Assembly: GCA_900175165.2 (NCBI GenBank)
Contig: FWWN02000132.1
Coordinates: forward strand, 1 to 61,919
Length of the DNA: 61,919 nucleotides
Source: Rhizomucor pusillus
Taxonomy: Eukaryota > Mucoromycota > Mucoromycetes > Mucorales > Lichtheimiaceae
Direction of reading: 5' to 3'
Shown: positions 1-12,408 of the stretch, piece after piece
How positions within the stretch are numbered: the stretch's first letter is position 1
How the letters are laid out: each line of letters opens with the position of its first letter
Notes under the pieces: generated by a model
Told to the model about the DNA's origin: nothing
Seen by the model: only the letters and a program-made list of their open reading frames with translations
The model's database searches: none
Program-made: the position numbers and the translations under genes

Positions 1-372
1 GTCATTCTATTTCCACGACGTCTCTGGAGCCCATTATACTCTTGAAGAGCTTCTGGATAGTTTACTACATTAATACAGCGTCGACGCTCACCACGAAAGC
101 AAAGGCATACATATACATACCAATGAAAGCTGATGTTTACGGGCTGAAATTTCACTATATTTTGCATCATTTCCACGTTATCTGCGATCATTTCCTTCAT
201 TATACATATATACCTTTCCCACCACCCATATTTTCCCTTTTAGATTGACACCCACAATAGCTGGGGTGGTGGGGGTAGTGTGAGGGATGGTGCAAATAGC
301 TGAATCCTAAAATTTCAGGCTAGATTTTCTTTCCACTGCAGGTAACGAACGCTTATACATAACTTTCACATA
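1..372. other. Upstream intergenic region, no gene recognised
   Basis: I see no convincing coding sequence here. The stretch is AT-rich with pyrimidine runs and ends directly before the start codon of the PPP4R2-like gene, so it probably holds that gene's promoter and 5' leader. The region beyond the left edge is unknown, so a 3' UTR of an upstream gene is also possible. Confidence 0.5.
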
Positions 373-1300
373 ATGTCAGACACAGCAATCGATCAAGCTG
401 TACCGACAGCAGTTCAAGATGACCGAGAAGTAACCTCCAACAAATCATCAAACAGTAGCATTGGACGAGAGGATGAAGAGATAGCAGCATCTGATAAAGA
501 GCAACAGCCATCGCAGTCGTCTTTAGAAATTGCAAACAAGTTTTCTGACATTGAGCCGAGTCAGTTGCTGCAATATATCGCGGAAACAAATCAAGTACGG
601 GAGCCATGGGAGACTATACGGGAGGCTGTAAAGGAGGCGATCGTAAAGGTAAGTCTAGACGCCGACTCAGAGTCTGGTGCAAGATTCAGGGACGCTGCTG
701 CGATCTGTTCATGAACTGACCTAACCGTCTAAAAGCAATGCGAGATTATGGAAAGTAAAGCTGACAGGGACACAAAAACAACCATTGAGGCATCTAAAAC
801 GAACGTAATTCACAGCATAGATCACCACAAAGAGTAAGTTTTGCAGTATTAGAGATGACGTGTAGATTGATCATGAGGGCTACATAGGACTCCATTTACG
901 GTACAGCGGCTTTGTGAGCTAGTAACAGATCCTAGAAAGCACTATCGGATGTTTCACAAATATATAAACGCGATTGAAAAGGTAGCATCGATTTATATCA
1001 CAGCACCACATTGCATATTTATCTACAACCGTGACAACCTAGGCTCTCCTGGTAACATCATCTTGGAAGGAGTTTCCAGAATGTACCGAAACGAACGGCG
1101 CAGCCTCGACGAGTCCTGAGGTCGATAGCGATGTGTTGTTTGGTATCCCAGGCATTGCAAATTGCGCAGAACTAGAGCCTATTCCATTTTCAGTCGTCGA
1201 TGAAAACGGTACGCAGAACAAGGAGGATAAAGAAGAGGAAAAAGAAGAGCAGAAAGAGTCAGCAACTACATCTGAACAGCAGCAGGAGTCAAACGAATAA
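373..1300 (+). CDS. Serine/threonine protein phosphatase 4 regulatory subunit 2 (PPP4R2-like)
   Basis: Likely the regulatory subunit of the PP4 phosphatase complex, which acts in DNA-damage recovery and centrosome/spindle functions in studied eukaryotes. I read four exons, about 373-648, 736-833, 888-981 and 1043-1300, giving about 241 residues. The family signature is across exons 3-4: TPFTVQRLCELVTDPRKHY, then a K.I.AIEK segment and LLVTSSW. This matches the conserved PFT.QR.CEL..DPR.+Y block of PPP4R2. The C-terminus is acidic and glutamate/glutamine rich, as in the family. It is shorter than animal PPP4R2 (over 400 residues), which is common in fungi. The start is the first ATG in frame with the conserved helix. 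The next gene on the same strand begins about 150 bp downstream. Confidence 0.8.
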
Positions 1301-1451
1301 AAAGCACATTTGTAAATATATAGCTTTCATGACTATAATTATTGTCAGTCGATACAAAGGACATTGATTTCCTGTTGCATATCACCGCCTTAAAGCGCGC
1401 TCTTTTTTTCTTACCCCGTTCCTTTCACTCCACCTTCTCTCCCTTGATTCA

Positions 1452-3867
1452 ATGCTGCACTCAAGTGCGACGGTCGACGAGTTCGAGCCAGGCGATCCGC
1501 TCGCTGAAATCAGCCGCAAATTGGCGAACGTCAGCATTAAAAATAACCTGCGTCTGGGCGAAGACGGCACGGTCAGCAGCAACCTCGTAAGTTCGCAGCA
1601 GCAGCAGCAGGACTAGCAGCTATGCCGCTATAGACGCGCACGTATAGAGAGCTAGCCCAATTCGGAGTTGTAGTATGAACCAAGTACTGAGTTATGCATC
1701 TTTGGTCTATGCAGCTTCCAGTCATAAAAGACTGCCTGAGAACTAGAGAGCCAAACCATCCTGATACTTACGAAGCTGTACGATTGCTGCGAAAATACTT
1801 GACACAAAGTAAGCGTGCGATGCATGTCGCAACATTTGCTACTTCCATTGGTAACTGTGTGTGCGATTTTCAGCCGGAAGCAGCAACGTGAATGTCCAAG
1901 ATATACTGGATCTGGGTGTGTTGGAGGAACTGAAGCATCTACTCACACTTGACGAATTAAACGAAATTCAGGTACGAAACTGATCATTCGATAGCGCCTC
2001 TTTTTCTAACATTTATGTCGTCCAATATCCGTAGTTCGAATGTACCTGGATCATCACCAACATAGCCGCAAGTAACACTGTATTTGACATGCGGATATCT
2101 ACAACGTTGACTCACACTATCTATCCAATCAGGCTGGAGAATCGCGACATACGCATACCTTGGTTCAAGCTGATTTTATACCCGTATTGATCGAACGTCT
2201 TGAATCCCCCAATTGTGGTTCATGCGTCAAAGCACAGGTAATACGCACAAGCGAGTGCACAGTGAAGCTGCTTCGAATAACAAGGAAATATCTTTTAGGC
2301 TGCATGGGCATTATCAAATATTGCAGGAGATTCGGCAGAATTCAGGCAGCTTTTGATGCAAAAAGGAGCCCTAATAGCCATCGCACAAGTGCTAAACCAG
2401 CTTTTTGATTCAGCAATCGAAGCCGAGCCGCACTGGCGAACAAACCGACAACTTATTGATTTATATGAGGACTATGAAGTGAAAACGGACGTAAAAGCGC
2501 TTGTATGGTCCATCTCGAACATGACGAGAGGAGGTTTTCGCACAGCTGATTACTGGGAGTCTGTGAGTAAGCAAAACTGAGAGAGTCACGAAATGGTGAT
2601 GCATATTTATTTGCCGTCAATATAGTACGTTCCTGCGTTTGAAGTGTTGGTAAAATGCACGCTTTTTGATCACAGAGAATTATGGGCAGATGCAGCGTAA
2701 GCTATATGCATACTCGGGGTGCAATATGTTTTTATGTTTACACTTGCTGCAGATGGGGGCTCTCTCGCATAATGTACAATATCCACAAGGTAGAGGCTTT
2801 CTTCAGTTCGGTCAATGTACCTAACGACTTTGGAGAGAGACTGGTCATATTGCTAAAGTAAGTATCTCTACATGCATGCGGTTTATTATCATCAGATGGC
2901 TTAAAGCTCCTAATACTTTAGCTCGCGAGAGTCGGTGCGAGGCCCAGCGCTGCGATTCCTAGTGAATTTGACGTCCGGTCCAGACGAACATTCGTATGCT
3001 TTGGTAGACCGGGATCTCATACGCGCGCTCGCAGACGTCATGAATCTCGAGATAAACGCACCGTTGAGACGTGATGCCATCCTCACAGTTGGAAACCTCG
3101 CAGCTATAACGGGTTTCTTTGCAGAGCAGATATTGAGTGACCAGGCCATCTTGAAGCATTTGATGGAGCATATACGTGTACCGTTTTATCAATATGTTAA
3201 AAACGAAGGACGCTGGAGACAGTGTGATTGGAGAGCAGCTGACAGAGAAGAAGTTGAGGAGGAATGGAAGACGGTATGCGAGGCTTTGTGGGCCATCTGT
3301 AACTTGTTAGAAGCGGCATCAAACGATGGAGTCAGGTACGAAGAGAATCGCAGGAAGCAGATTCTAGACTAGTCTAACAGAAAGAAAAAAATCTTTATAT
3401 GCGATTGCAGGATCCTATGTCATCAAGAATATCATTGCCTACCTAAGCATTTGGCAAGACTTGCGGTGTACGATCCAGCTTCAATGCCTGTGAATGTCAT
3501 CTCAAAGCTCGTGGATGCAATGAATGACTTGGTAGACCGAAATTCGGCATTAATTGGACACAAACGTTGCGAGTATATGAGTGACTGGGAAAGCCTTCAG
3601 GTGGCAGATGCAATACAGCAGATGATGCTTGCTTATCCTGAATCAAAGACTCTACACGAGAAAGGCGAACGGCTCTTATCACGGCTAGGCCCGACCAAGA
3701 AGGAAGACAACAATGCTGGCACTGTGAATGTGGACAACGTAGCGGCTCTGTTTGGCTTTGCAGTGCATGATGCTATCAAAAAACCACAGAAGCGGCGTAT
3801 CTTGCATGGACTGGAAGATGGAGACGTACGCCTTATCGAAAATGCTGTTGGAAAATTAAGCATTTAA
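1452..3867 (+). CDS. Importin-alpha-like armadillo-repeat protein
   Basis: A multi-exon ARM-repeat protein, probably a divergent importin-alpha (karyopherin alpha) relative that binds nuclear localisation signals. ARM motifs typical of importin alpha are visible: FECTWIITNIAA, then AAWALSNIAGDSAEFRQLL after the intron near 2235-2298, then VWSISNMTRGG, AAWGLSRIMYN, ALRFLVNLTSG and AILTVGNLAA. The N-terminus, read from the ATG at 1452 (starting MLHSSATVDEFEPG), does not show a clear basic importin-beta-binding domain. The C-terminal exon (about 3409-3867) is not typical of canonical importin alpha. It could therefore be a specialised paralogue rather than the main karyopherin alpha. About eight to ten short introns are needed to join the repeats. 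Exon borders are approximate, and one acceptor near 2137 had to be placed by reading frame. Confidence 0.68.
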
Positions 3868-4758
3868 ATAAACCAGCGATCATATGGTCAATATATGAAA
3901 AGAAGGGGACCCAACCCCTTTCAACCCTCACATCTGTAACCTTTCCACCCCCTCCCAGTGATCGGTTATTGACGAACAAATGCAGGAGAAGGTGGTGGAG
4001 GAGGAGAGACGGTGAGAGCGAGAGTAAAGGAAAGAAAAAAAGTTGTATGAAATGGATGGTCCATGCGTCCTGCGGCTGTGCATCTCTGCGTAGGCACGAG
4101 TGAACCTCCATTGTTGTATGCTATGCGCCATGCACTTTTATTTGGGGGGTTGGGAAAGGGTAAATGGGGGGAAAGATATCAATGCGGCAGGTAAAAAGAG
4201 AATCTACCTATGAAACCAAGTGTGACGGAAAAGAAGCAAACAAGAAGGACAAGATCGCCTTTAATTCACTGCGTATATCAAAATTTGTCGCGGATTTGAA
4301 AGGGGAATAAGGTAGCCAAATTTGGGGTTATTGAAAAGTGAACCCTTGAAAACCTATATACGCGCACTACGCGTGGTGAGTAGGAGGCAGCAAACGGAGA
4401 GGTGGAGAACTGGGGGAGAGAGTGCGGCTGTATTTTGCACTATGTTTTATGTGCCCTGGTTATTATTCCCCTTTTCCCTTTTTTTTTCTTTTTCTTTCTT
4501 TCCATCTGTACAAACGCACAGCAAAGTGGATGCGTGAAAGCAAGGTTTGGACATTGCAATAGACTGATGTCTGTTTTGCTCTTAAAAAATTCCAAATTGT
4601 GCACTTGCATTAAAGCAGCCTTAATATCTCCGTTGCCTTGCATGAATGCGGCAAAGAACAGGTGTAAAGTTCCGATCCCCCATTCCTCTCTCCAGTCTAG
4701 TATTGCCAGCAAAGCTTTCACAGCATTCTTTCTCCCCCTTTTCCCTCCTCTCGTCTGA
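3868..4758. other. Intergenic region upstream of NOL4-like gene
   Basis: About 890 bp with no coding signal I trust; the open frames here overlap each other and are low complexity. It contains G-rich runs near 4140-4170 and strong pyrimidine tracts near 4465-4505 and 4725-4755, the latter directly before the start codon at 4759. This is best read as 3' UTR of the ARM protein followed by promoter and leader of the next gene. Confidence 0.5.
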
Positions 4759-6035
4759 ATGAATTCGCCGCTAACTTCAGTGTCGCCGCAAGCACCTCCA
4801 TTTACTGGATATGGGTTCGAGAGCGGCCGATTCTTTCCGCAACAGCCTACACCGCCAGATGAGATTTTCGATGATGAGAACCAAGTGCCGTCCCCCGAAG
4901 AGTTTGAAGCGATTGTCGAAGACTATCTCAATAATCTGAGCCCAAAGAAACGAGACAAGGCGCTAGTGGACCAAGAGCGGTATCAGTTGATTCAGCAGGT
5001 CCTGAGAGATCCCAGGAACACATCCATCTCCACTGCACAGTTCCGTTTTTGGGTCAAAAAGATGTTCCAGCTCCAGCCCGGATCAGTAGACCTGGTCTGC
5101 CACGATAGCAAGCCCGTAGCTATGCGGGAACAGATCTATCCTATTCTCGTGAGAGCGCACAGAGAAGCGCATCATGGAGGTCGAGACAAGACGTCAGCTT
5201 TGGCAAGTATTTACAGCGTCAAGACAACAACCTGCGTAAAATTTTCATGTAATATCCTAACAATAGTTTATTTCAATACATTTAGGTCAGAAGGCGGTAC
5301 TCGTGGATTCCCAAGGAGCTCGTTGCACGATTCGTTCGTCAATGTCCTTTCTGCATCACACGGCGAAATGGGGGCCAGAGTCCCGGCGTATTTGCGTCCA
5401 AAGCGTTGCGGCATAATGTAAACAGACACAGCTTTTGCGGGTTTGACACGGCACCGCCGCTTCTCTGCACGCCTCAGCTACAGGAAGATAGCGATATTTC
5501 TACATCATCAGGTCCACCCTCGGCAGACCATGGATTCGATGCCTCACCGCAGTATCTCTCCTCATCGCCACGACGAGGGTCAATCTTCTACGATAGAGAA
5601 GAGGATTTGCTGCAGAGTTATCAATATTCAACCAGATCTAGCACCGATACCACCACCATTCATCCTTCGCTCATGACCGGGTTACGGCAAACAGATCCTA
5701 TCCAGTCAGCACCACAATCGCCCATGTACTACTCTGCTGCTGCAGCGCATCCAGGATATCTGGGCTATTACTATCCTAACATGCTGGGCATTGCACCCTG
5801 TGAAAACAGCAATAATAGCACTCACCATCACCATAACACATCAGCACACGTCCATCCATTCTTACGGCCAGATGCAACGGATATCCTCGCTCACCAGGAC
5901 GACCAATCAACAGCACCGTACTTCACTGCGACTAATAATACTACTACGGCTGCTGCAAACTCTGCTACGCAAAACGTCAACCATTTTTCGTACGATGCAG
6001 GTACTACTCATGGCAACGCCGCGTTTGATTTATAA
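4759..6035 (+). CDS. NOL4-like protein with integrase-type H2C2 zinc-binding domain
   Basis: Two exons, about 4759-5202 and 5286-6035, encode about 397 residues. The first exon has a segment ending in FRFWVKKMFQL, like the FKFWVK.K.FQL block of animal nucleolar protein 4 (NOL4). It is followed by HREAHHGGRDKTSAL and then, across the splice, RYSWIPKELVARFVRQCPFC. The His-His-Cys-Cys pattern (H..xH, CxxC) is that of retroviral-type integrase zinc-binding domains, which NOL4-family proteins also carry (human: LPREAVTRFLMSC). The rest, about 200 residues, is low-complexity Ser/Thr/His-rich sequence including a short polyhistidine run, as expected for a disordered nuclear protein. The intron appears to use a GC-AG donor (TTG|GCAAGT), because no GT donor restores the conserved frame. 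Function is unknown; a chromatin or nucleolar role is inference. Confidence 0.7.
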
Positions 6036-6668
6036 AAAGTGTAATGTTTCTCGTTTCCTATTGTCTCTCGCTTTATATCTTCAACCCTCTCTATAGTTTC
6101 CTTTTTCTTCACCCTTTTGACCCTGCTTTATTTACTTGCTCTTTTTTTTCTCTTCTTTCTACTACAATATATTTATATGGCAAACAAAAAGAATAAATAT
6201 AAGCCAAGTCCTACATGTAAGTTTTTAATTTAAAAAGAAAGACAGCTCGGAGTCCCTGTGATCTGCTGTTGTTTCAGAGTTGCAACTTTACTAGTTTAGA
6301 AACAAGACATCTGCATTAAGGTACGTTGTGTCCATCCTTGGCAGTCCTTCAGGGAGCTCCCGCGGAGAATACAAGTAAAATTCATGTACTTTTTCTAATA
6401 TTTGCCGTGTTGTTTCAACAGAAATGACATATTGCAGCATTGCATTTGAGCACAAACGAACTTTTCCACTATGGTTTCTTGTTTCTAGGTCACATGACGA
6501 TAGGTTAAACTGCCGAGGCATCCAGTTCTTTTGTGTCAATGTACTCTGGATGATAACGTCCAGGAACGTAGAAGAAGGTGAATGTGCAAAGGTCATATTA
6601 TATTTAAAAGCTCGCTTGTAGTGGAAAAAAGACATTATATATGTAACACGATCAGAAAGAAAGAGAAA
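6036..6668. other. Intergenic region between convergent genes
   Basis: About 630 bp between the tail of the NOL4-like gene and the tail of the WOPR gene. The first part (6036-6200) is T-rich and ends in AATAAATA-like signals, consistent with a 3' UTR and polyadenylation region. The open frames further on are short, mutually overlapping and match nothing I recognise. Confidence 0.45.
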
Positions 6669-8054
6669 TCACATCTGAAGCTCATAATCGTTCCATCCAT
6701 AACCCAAAAGACAATTTGGATCGTACATGAAAGCGTTTGTAATCACAGTCGTCTGCAGGGGCATAGCTGCGTGGTTGATGTGGTGCAGGGATGTGGACGA
6801 GAATAAATGCTGATGCGGATTCTGTTCCTGCCGATCTAAATGATAACCGCTTATTGCGCCGGCAGGGCCGTACATGGCGTACGCAGATGAGCCAACACCG
6901 AAGGATGACGATGACGATGATGACGACGACGACAGCGAGGGTGATGACGAAGAGCAAGACGACGAACCTGCAGAGTGATCTATGGAAAATTACATCAACC
7001 GTGTATCCTTTATGCACAGAAACAAAGCTATGCGACTTACTGTTATACTCCAAAGCCGGAGGAATGGCTGTTGCAGCTTGATGATGTACGACTGTAGTCG
7101 AAGGTATTGAGGAGGTATTGAACGGGTTATTGGTGCTAGGTGAAGACGAGGAAATGGTAGCGGTTGTGGAAGATGAAGAGGAGGAGGAACCAGCTTGATT
7201 TGCTCCGCATATACATTCCGTCGCGGTGGTAGTGGTTGTATCCGAAGACAACTGAAAGAGATTCTTTTGCTGCTGCTGCTGTAGCTCTAATTGTTTGGTG
7301 CGAGCAGCTTGCTTTCTTCGTTGTCGTATGACAGATCGATCCAAGATGGCAGCAATGTTTTCTTCTCTTGTAAGGAAGGAAGGAGAATATCGGCTTGTGA
7401 GTGTTTTACCATCGACATGCACGGGAATCCGAAAATTTTGGCCAAATATGAGATCAGGTGAAATGTCCAGCAGGGCAAGTACGGGCACAGTCGATGGTCT
7501 TCTGAGTTTGTCTTCCAGGACATCATTTTTCCTGTAATAGCTAACGAGATGTTGTTGTACGCCGTCTACAACGAGCGACATGCTCTTCTTAATAAGACCG
7601 TCCTTTTTGAATCGATAGCTATCAGTGAGCGAGCCTACCAAGGCCCGTTCTCTTTGCCGGTCCGAAAGATTCTGCAGTCCCGATGTATTATCACCGTATC
7701 CATCGATCGGGTTCGCCCGTTTGTCGAGTTCGCGGTAGACAAGGAAGTTGCCTAGAATTCTTGATGGACTCCATACCAACCCGTCTGTCCATCGTTTGAT
7801 ACCTACGTAGAGCAGATACTTTATATATACATGCCATTGTCGGAGGGGACCGAGCCCAAAGAGAAAAAAACGCCGTAAGCCTGCTTACCGCTCTCGTTTT
7901 CGTCGAAGCAAAAGACAGCGCCACTTTGCACCAAATGTCGCTCTTGCTCTTGCAACCGGCGAGTTACTCTCGGCAAGAGTCCCCGTCGACACGCCTCGAA
8001 GACTATCAGCGAGTCTTTTGTACTGGCAATGTATCCATGAAACGTTTCGGACAT
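6669..8054 (-). CDS. WOPR-domain transcription regulator (Gti1/Pac2/Wor1 family)
   Basis: A fungal master-regulator family member that binds DNA through the WOPR domain; relatives control morphology, gluconate uptake and virulence-associated switching. The N-terminus reads METFHGYIAS-like (MSETFHGYIASTKDSL), then EACRRGLLPRVTRRL and SGAVFCFDENESG. An intron (about 7795-7887) follows, then IKRWTDGLVWSPSRILGNF. Both halves of the WOPR box are thus intact. The second half (SMSLVVDGVQQHLVSYY) is followed by a long Gln/Ser/Thr-rich tail. A second intron near 6976-7042 joins to the last exon, which ends in a tyrosine- and asparagine-containing tail. The start is the ATG at 8054 at the conserved MSETFHGY. 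About 460 residues minus introns. It has an unusually long upstream intergenic region (about 1.4 kb), in keeping with a regulated transcription factor. Confidence 0.88.
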
Positions 8055-9479
8055 GCAGAAGTGGGAAAGAAAAAGAAAAAGAAGCAAAATGCACGTCTAC
8101 CTCCTGACTTTCCAAAAATAAAATGAAAAAAGGTACTGCTGCTACCGCTGCAATAACAATAGCCAAACATATACACAGACGCGCAGAAAAAAGCGCTCGC
8201 CCTTTAGCAAAAAGGTTTCTGTGTGACCGTACGACCCTCTCTTGCGCGTTTCTGGAAAATTACCCGTTGATAGTGCCTGGCGCTACACCTCATTGCTGTG
8301 TACGAGGAAGAACAGTTTGCTTGGAAACTATATCATGTGTATTCCTTGGATTACCATTAGCATCATCCGGAAACACCAGAAACACAGGCAACAATCTCCC
8401 AGGGACCACGTTCTAGGCAAAAAGCCGGTGGCCTCTAAACGCTGCCAGCAGCAGCCGCAATAATTCCTTTCTCTCTGCTTGTCTCCTCGTGGGACAAAAA
8501 AGATTAGATCTTGGATCATTACAAACAAACATGTCAAATGGCTAATGGGAAACACAGAAATCACTCGGATTTCTTTGCATTTAAAAATGAGACCTACCTT
8601 CGTCATTCGTGTACTCACATGCCTTGCCATAGCTGCAAAGACACGGCCACGTGTTGATTTACTTTTGATATTTTAACAAGTGGAAAGCTGTTAACTGAGA
8701 CAACGGATTAATCACAGACAAGCGCCACAGCTGAGAAGTCTAGTCTATTCGAAACGAAGCTAACCTGTATTTGCGAGCATAGTAATCACAACAACAATGT
8801 GATGGAATTTTCTTTCCGTGTCAGCATCCTTTACGTTGCCTTCCTGTTTGCAATCACATCTGATAACATCCCTGTGATGGTATCCATACCGTCATCAAAA
8901 AGCTGTCTATATTGCATGCCTGTGTGTATGCGGGAGAGCCACATGCATACCAGATTTTCGAGACATTGCTGTGCAATATCTCCCCTGCTTGCCACTTCTC
9001 AAATGTTCGGGACCAGTGCGGATTAGCAAGGAACCATTTTGCAGCTAACGTCTATCCAAAATGCACATGTATAACATGATATTGTAGATACCTGTGCTCC
9101 TGGATCATGAACTACAAATAAATGACCAAGTTTTCACACTCACAGGACCTTTTAACGGAGCTGTAATTGGACGAGGGGGTTCGCTGGAAACATATCTTCT
9201 GAGATTTCAACAGTATACTATATAGTGAAATGTGCTAACATGCACTTCGATCTGCACCGAGCTTTCAAATTCCCGATGGCTTCCATGCGCCTTAGAGAAT
9301 GCATAAACGGTTTTTGCTATTATTATATGGTTATACTATGCCAGTTGATAAATAGACGAGCAGAACATCCGTTCATTATGATGCATATTAAGCATTTTCA
9401 GGAATCGGTTCTTCTTCCTTTGATTCAAAAGATGACCAGTCAGGTTCTGTGCAACAGTTACAGAAACGGGTCTTGCATT
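8055..9479. other. Long intergenic region upstream of the WOPR gene
   Basis: About 1.4 kb separates the start of the WOPR gene from the stop codon of the MAK21 gene, both on the minus strand. I find no gene in it. The side next to 8054 should contain the WOPR promoter and leader; the side next to 9479 should contain the MAK21 3' UTR. No clear tandem or inverted repeat is visible. Confidence 0.5.
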
Positions 9480-12183
9480 TTATTCGTCATCATCATCATC
9501 TTCGTCAGAGGTAGGCGGCGCCTCTGCAAAGACGCTAGATAATGCATCCTTGTCAATATTCTTTCCGTCATCCTCCCCTTCGTCCGCATAATCATCATCA
9601 TCTAAGAAAGGAATGTCGCCATTATCGCTGTCATCGGTGTTGTTGTCTCCTTCTTGCACCTGGACATCACTCTCGTCCTCGTCAAGTTCCGCCAGCTCGT
9701 CTTCATCGAATAATTCCTCGTCTTCATCCACGTCTTCACCGCTACCGAGGTCCTCATCGTTGAGACCACCAGGCATACTGGCCAACATGGCGCGGTACAC
9801 CTCATCGTCATCAAACTCGTCTTCGTCTTCATTCAGCTTGCGTTTCTTCTTCTTCTCAGCCTGGGATTCTTCGCCAGCGCGCTTTTGTGTAAAGTACTTG
9901 TGGAAAAAGATCTAACAGATCGTATTTCCCCGCGTGAGCTTCCAAACCTATCGATATTCTCATTTCTCTGAAAAATTACCTCATCTACAGGTACTTGGTC
10001 GACCTTCTTGCGCCAGAACTCCTCTGAATTGACAGGCGCTTGCTGTACAGTACCGCGAGTAAGCATGACACCACCATCTTGCCGCAATGCAAGTGGCTGC
10101 ATAAGCGACTTGCCACGGGCCCCTGTTGTCTTCTTGGGATTGCGGTAAACAAAGCGATCCAAGAAGTGGATCAGTGTGTGAAGATGCATTTCCGGTTGTT
10201 CATCGATCTTTTCTCCTCGGAACAAGATATCTGCATATTTTGAAACCGTAGGATGGTAGTGATTTCGGAAAGGTATCTATATGTTAGGCCAGTGTTGTTA
10301 GCAACTCTTGCTCACACATGACTCATGTACGTAATGATACTTGCTAATTCCCACAAGCAGCTTGTTTCTGCTTTCGCAAATCTCGGATCACGTTGTCGGC
10401 CATCATAGTAGTTTTGTAACGAACATGGTCGATCAATTTCTTCTTGTTGTCCTTCCTCGTTAACCTCCTCGTACTCTTCTTGTACATCCTCGTAATGCTC
10501 CTCTTCATCTTCTTCCTCTGGCGTTGTCAACATGGCTCGTAAACTAGGTTGACTGTTTGAAAGCTAGTAAGGTTCGTTAGTACCGTGATGTAGACTTCAG
10601 CATCTGAAAATTTTGTCATCTAACCTGACTAAGTATGAAGAATATGCCGCAAATGAAAGGTGGTTGATGGTATCCCGCAATCTGAATCATTCGCTTGACG
10701 AATGCTTTGACGCGCTTAAGATCTGCATCAGCGCGAATTGCTTTGAATAGTAAGTTGAGGTACATGGCTTGCTTTGATGTTGTTATAAGTCGGGGATCTA
10801 GCATGGATTCATATAATAGACGGTAAAATCGATCGACGGCTATTTGCTTGGCAAGTGTAATGGAAAATATGAGTGATAATGCTTGAATGGCTGCGTTGAA
10901 TGTGCCAGTATGTGTGATTTTGAACAAGACTTCGAGATGCTTCTCGACACTGTATAATACATGTCAGAAATGCAATCAGTTCATCGTCGTACTTTAAAAC
11001 GACTTACGCTTCATCAGCCAATTCTGCAAAGTGGAAGGCACGATTTACACCCGTCAAAATGGCAGAGATCATCTTGGATTCCATATCATCCAACTTGTCC
11101 ACCTTGTCTGTCGGTTTGTCCTTTTCTCCCTTCTTCGTATGTTTGTTCTTTTTGTTCTTCTCCTTCTCCTTCTTCCTATCCTCCTTGTCTTGGTTATCAC
11201 TGAGATTCAGTAACCGTCGAAAGAAGATAAAGTAAATTTCAACCAATTTGTTGGCAACATCCTTATCCTTTGAAGATAAAATCGTCTGATTCAGGGTAAT
11301 CAAGGAGTAATATTGCGCGCGCTGGGTGACGCCAGGTCGAAGCAATAGCTGTTCGATTTCGCGTACGACGTACATTTTCATGCCGGGGTGTGCAATCAAT
11401 AATTCTACTAGCAGTTGCGACGTCTTTGCTGCCACCTTGTTTTCCTTGTCACCAAGCTTATTCACTAGCAGCTTCAGCAGGTTCTGCTCTTGTTCAGGCT
11501 TGGCGGTTAACAAGTCGTGAAAGCATCGGATCATAGAAAGCCTGACATGCTCAAGTGGGTCGTGCGATAGAGCCTATAAAAATCATAAGTATAAAGAGAT
11601 CAAACCTCGTTAAACAAACACTCCTTTCTTATACCTCTAACTGCTGAATGAATTTGAAGTAGAACTTCTTTAGGTGATCCTCGTACGCCCATAGGATCAA
11701 GTGACGATCCTCAACTTCTTGACTGCTGAGTGGACGGTCGGCAAAGTAGATCAGCTTGCGATCCGGCAACACTGAGCCAACAAACAAGTCCTTTAAACTC
11801 TCTATAGCCATGACGGCCTCCTTTCTTGCTTTCTTTTGCGTCATGGTCATGAGGGTGTCCATGGTTTTCAAGCTATGGAGTGGCGATTCTTGCACAAGCA
11901 GAGTCAAGGCAGACACCTTGTCGCTCAAGGTACCCGATTGCAAGATGTTGTTGACAAAGTTGCGATCGCCCTTAGAGAGCGATGCTGTAAGTTCCAACTT
12001 CTCGTTTTCTTCCTTGAGCAGTTTCTTCGCATGACTCTTTTTCTTTGCAAGTTCTTCGTCGCTGAGAGGCTGTGTGTTCTTCTTGACTGTTACTGCCGGT
12101 AGCTCAATCGCGTGCCACAGCGCTGTGGCTCCAAACATTGACTGTGTCGTGGGCGACATTAGGTGGAAAGGAGCAGAGCACAA
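9480..12183 (-). CDS. MAK21: Mak21/Noc1 (CEBPZ, CBF domain) ribosome-biogenesis protein
   Basis: Large-subunit assembly factor that works with Noc2 on early pre-60S particles in the nucleolus. Several exons read in order give ALWHAIELPAVTVKK near the N-terminus, then the HEAT-like central region (KDLFVGSVLPDRKLIYFADRP; LILWAYEDHLKKFYFKF; LEHVRLSMIRCFHDLL). The CBF/Mak21 core follows, with SKMISAILTGVNRAFHFAEL, GTFNAAIQALSLIFSI, DRFYRLLYESMLDPRL and AMYLNLLFKAIRAD. Then come an acidic insert, RDPRFAKAETSCLWEL, the HLHTLIHFLDRFVYRNPKK block and EFWRKKVDQVPVDE. The C-terminus is the expected very acidic Asp/Glu tail. The total is around 770 residues; it starts closer to the core than yeast Mak21 (about 1,025), so a small upstream exon could be missing. 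In-frame ATGs at 12183 and 12159 are both possible starts. It sits upstream of LAS1 in reverse order on the same strand. Confidence 0.9.
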
Positions 12184-12408
12184 CTTTTTTCTCCAAGATT
12201 CACTTTTCTTTTAAGCGCACAGACCTCACTGTCTCAAGCCACCATTTCCAGTTTATGCAAGAGTTTATTCCGAGGACTTTGCATGCTCGAGTAGAATGTT
12301 TTAAGCTTTGAAGAGTACAGAAAAATGCAACTTAAATCCTTAGCTGAAATGATGGGACATTGGGATTAATGGAAAGCAAAAGCCTTGCCTTTCACAGGAG
12401 GATCATTC

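Noticed and set aside
4402..4758. Plus-strand frame of 118 codons before the NOL4-like gene
   Set aside because: It is driven by T/C tracts (poly-Phe/Leu/Ser), has no known motif and overlaps an equally long antisense frame.
9480..9900. Plus-strand open frames rich in serine and histidine opposite the MAK21 tail
   Set aside because: They are antisense readings of the GAT/GAA-rich codons of the acidic C-terminal tail and have no independent support.
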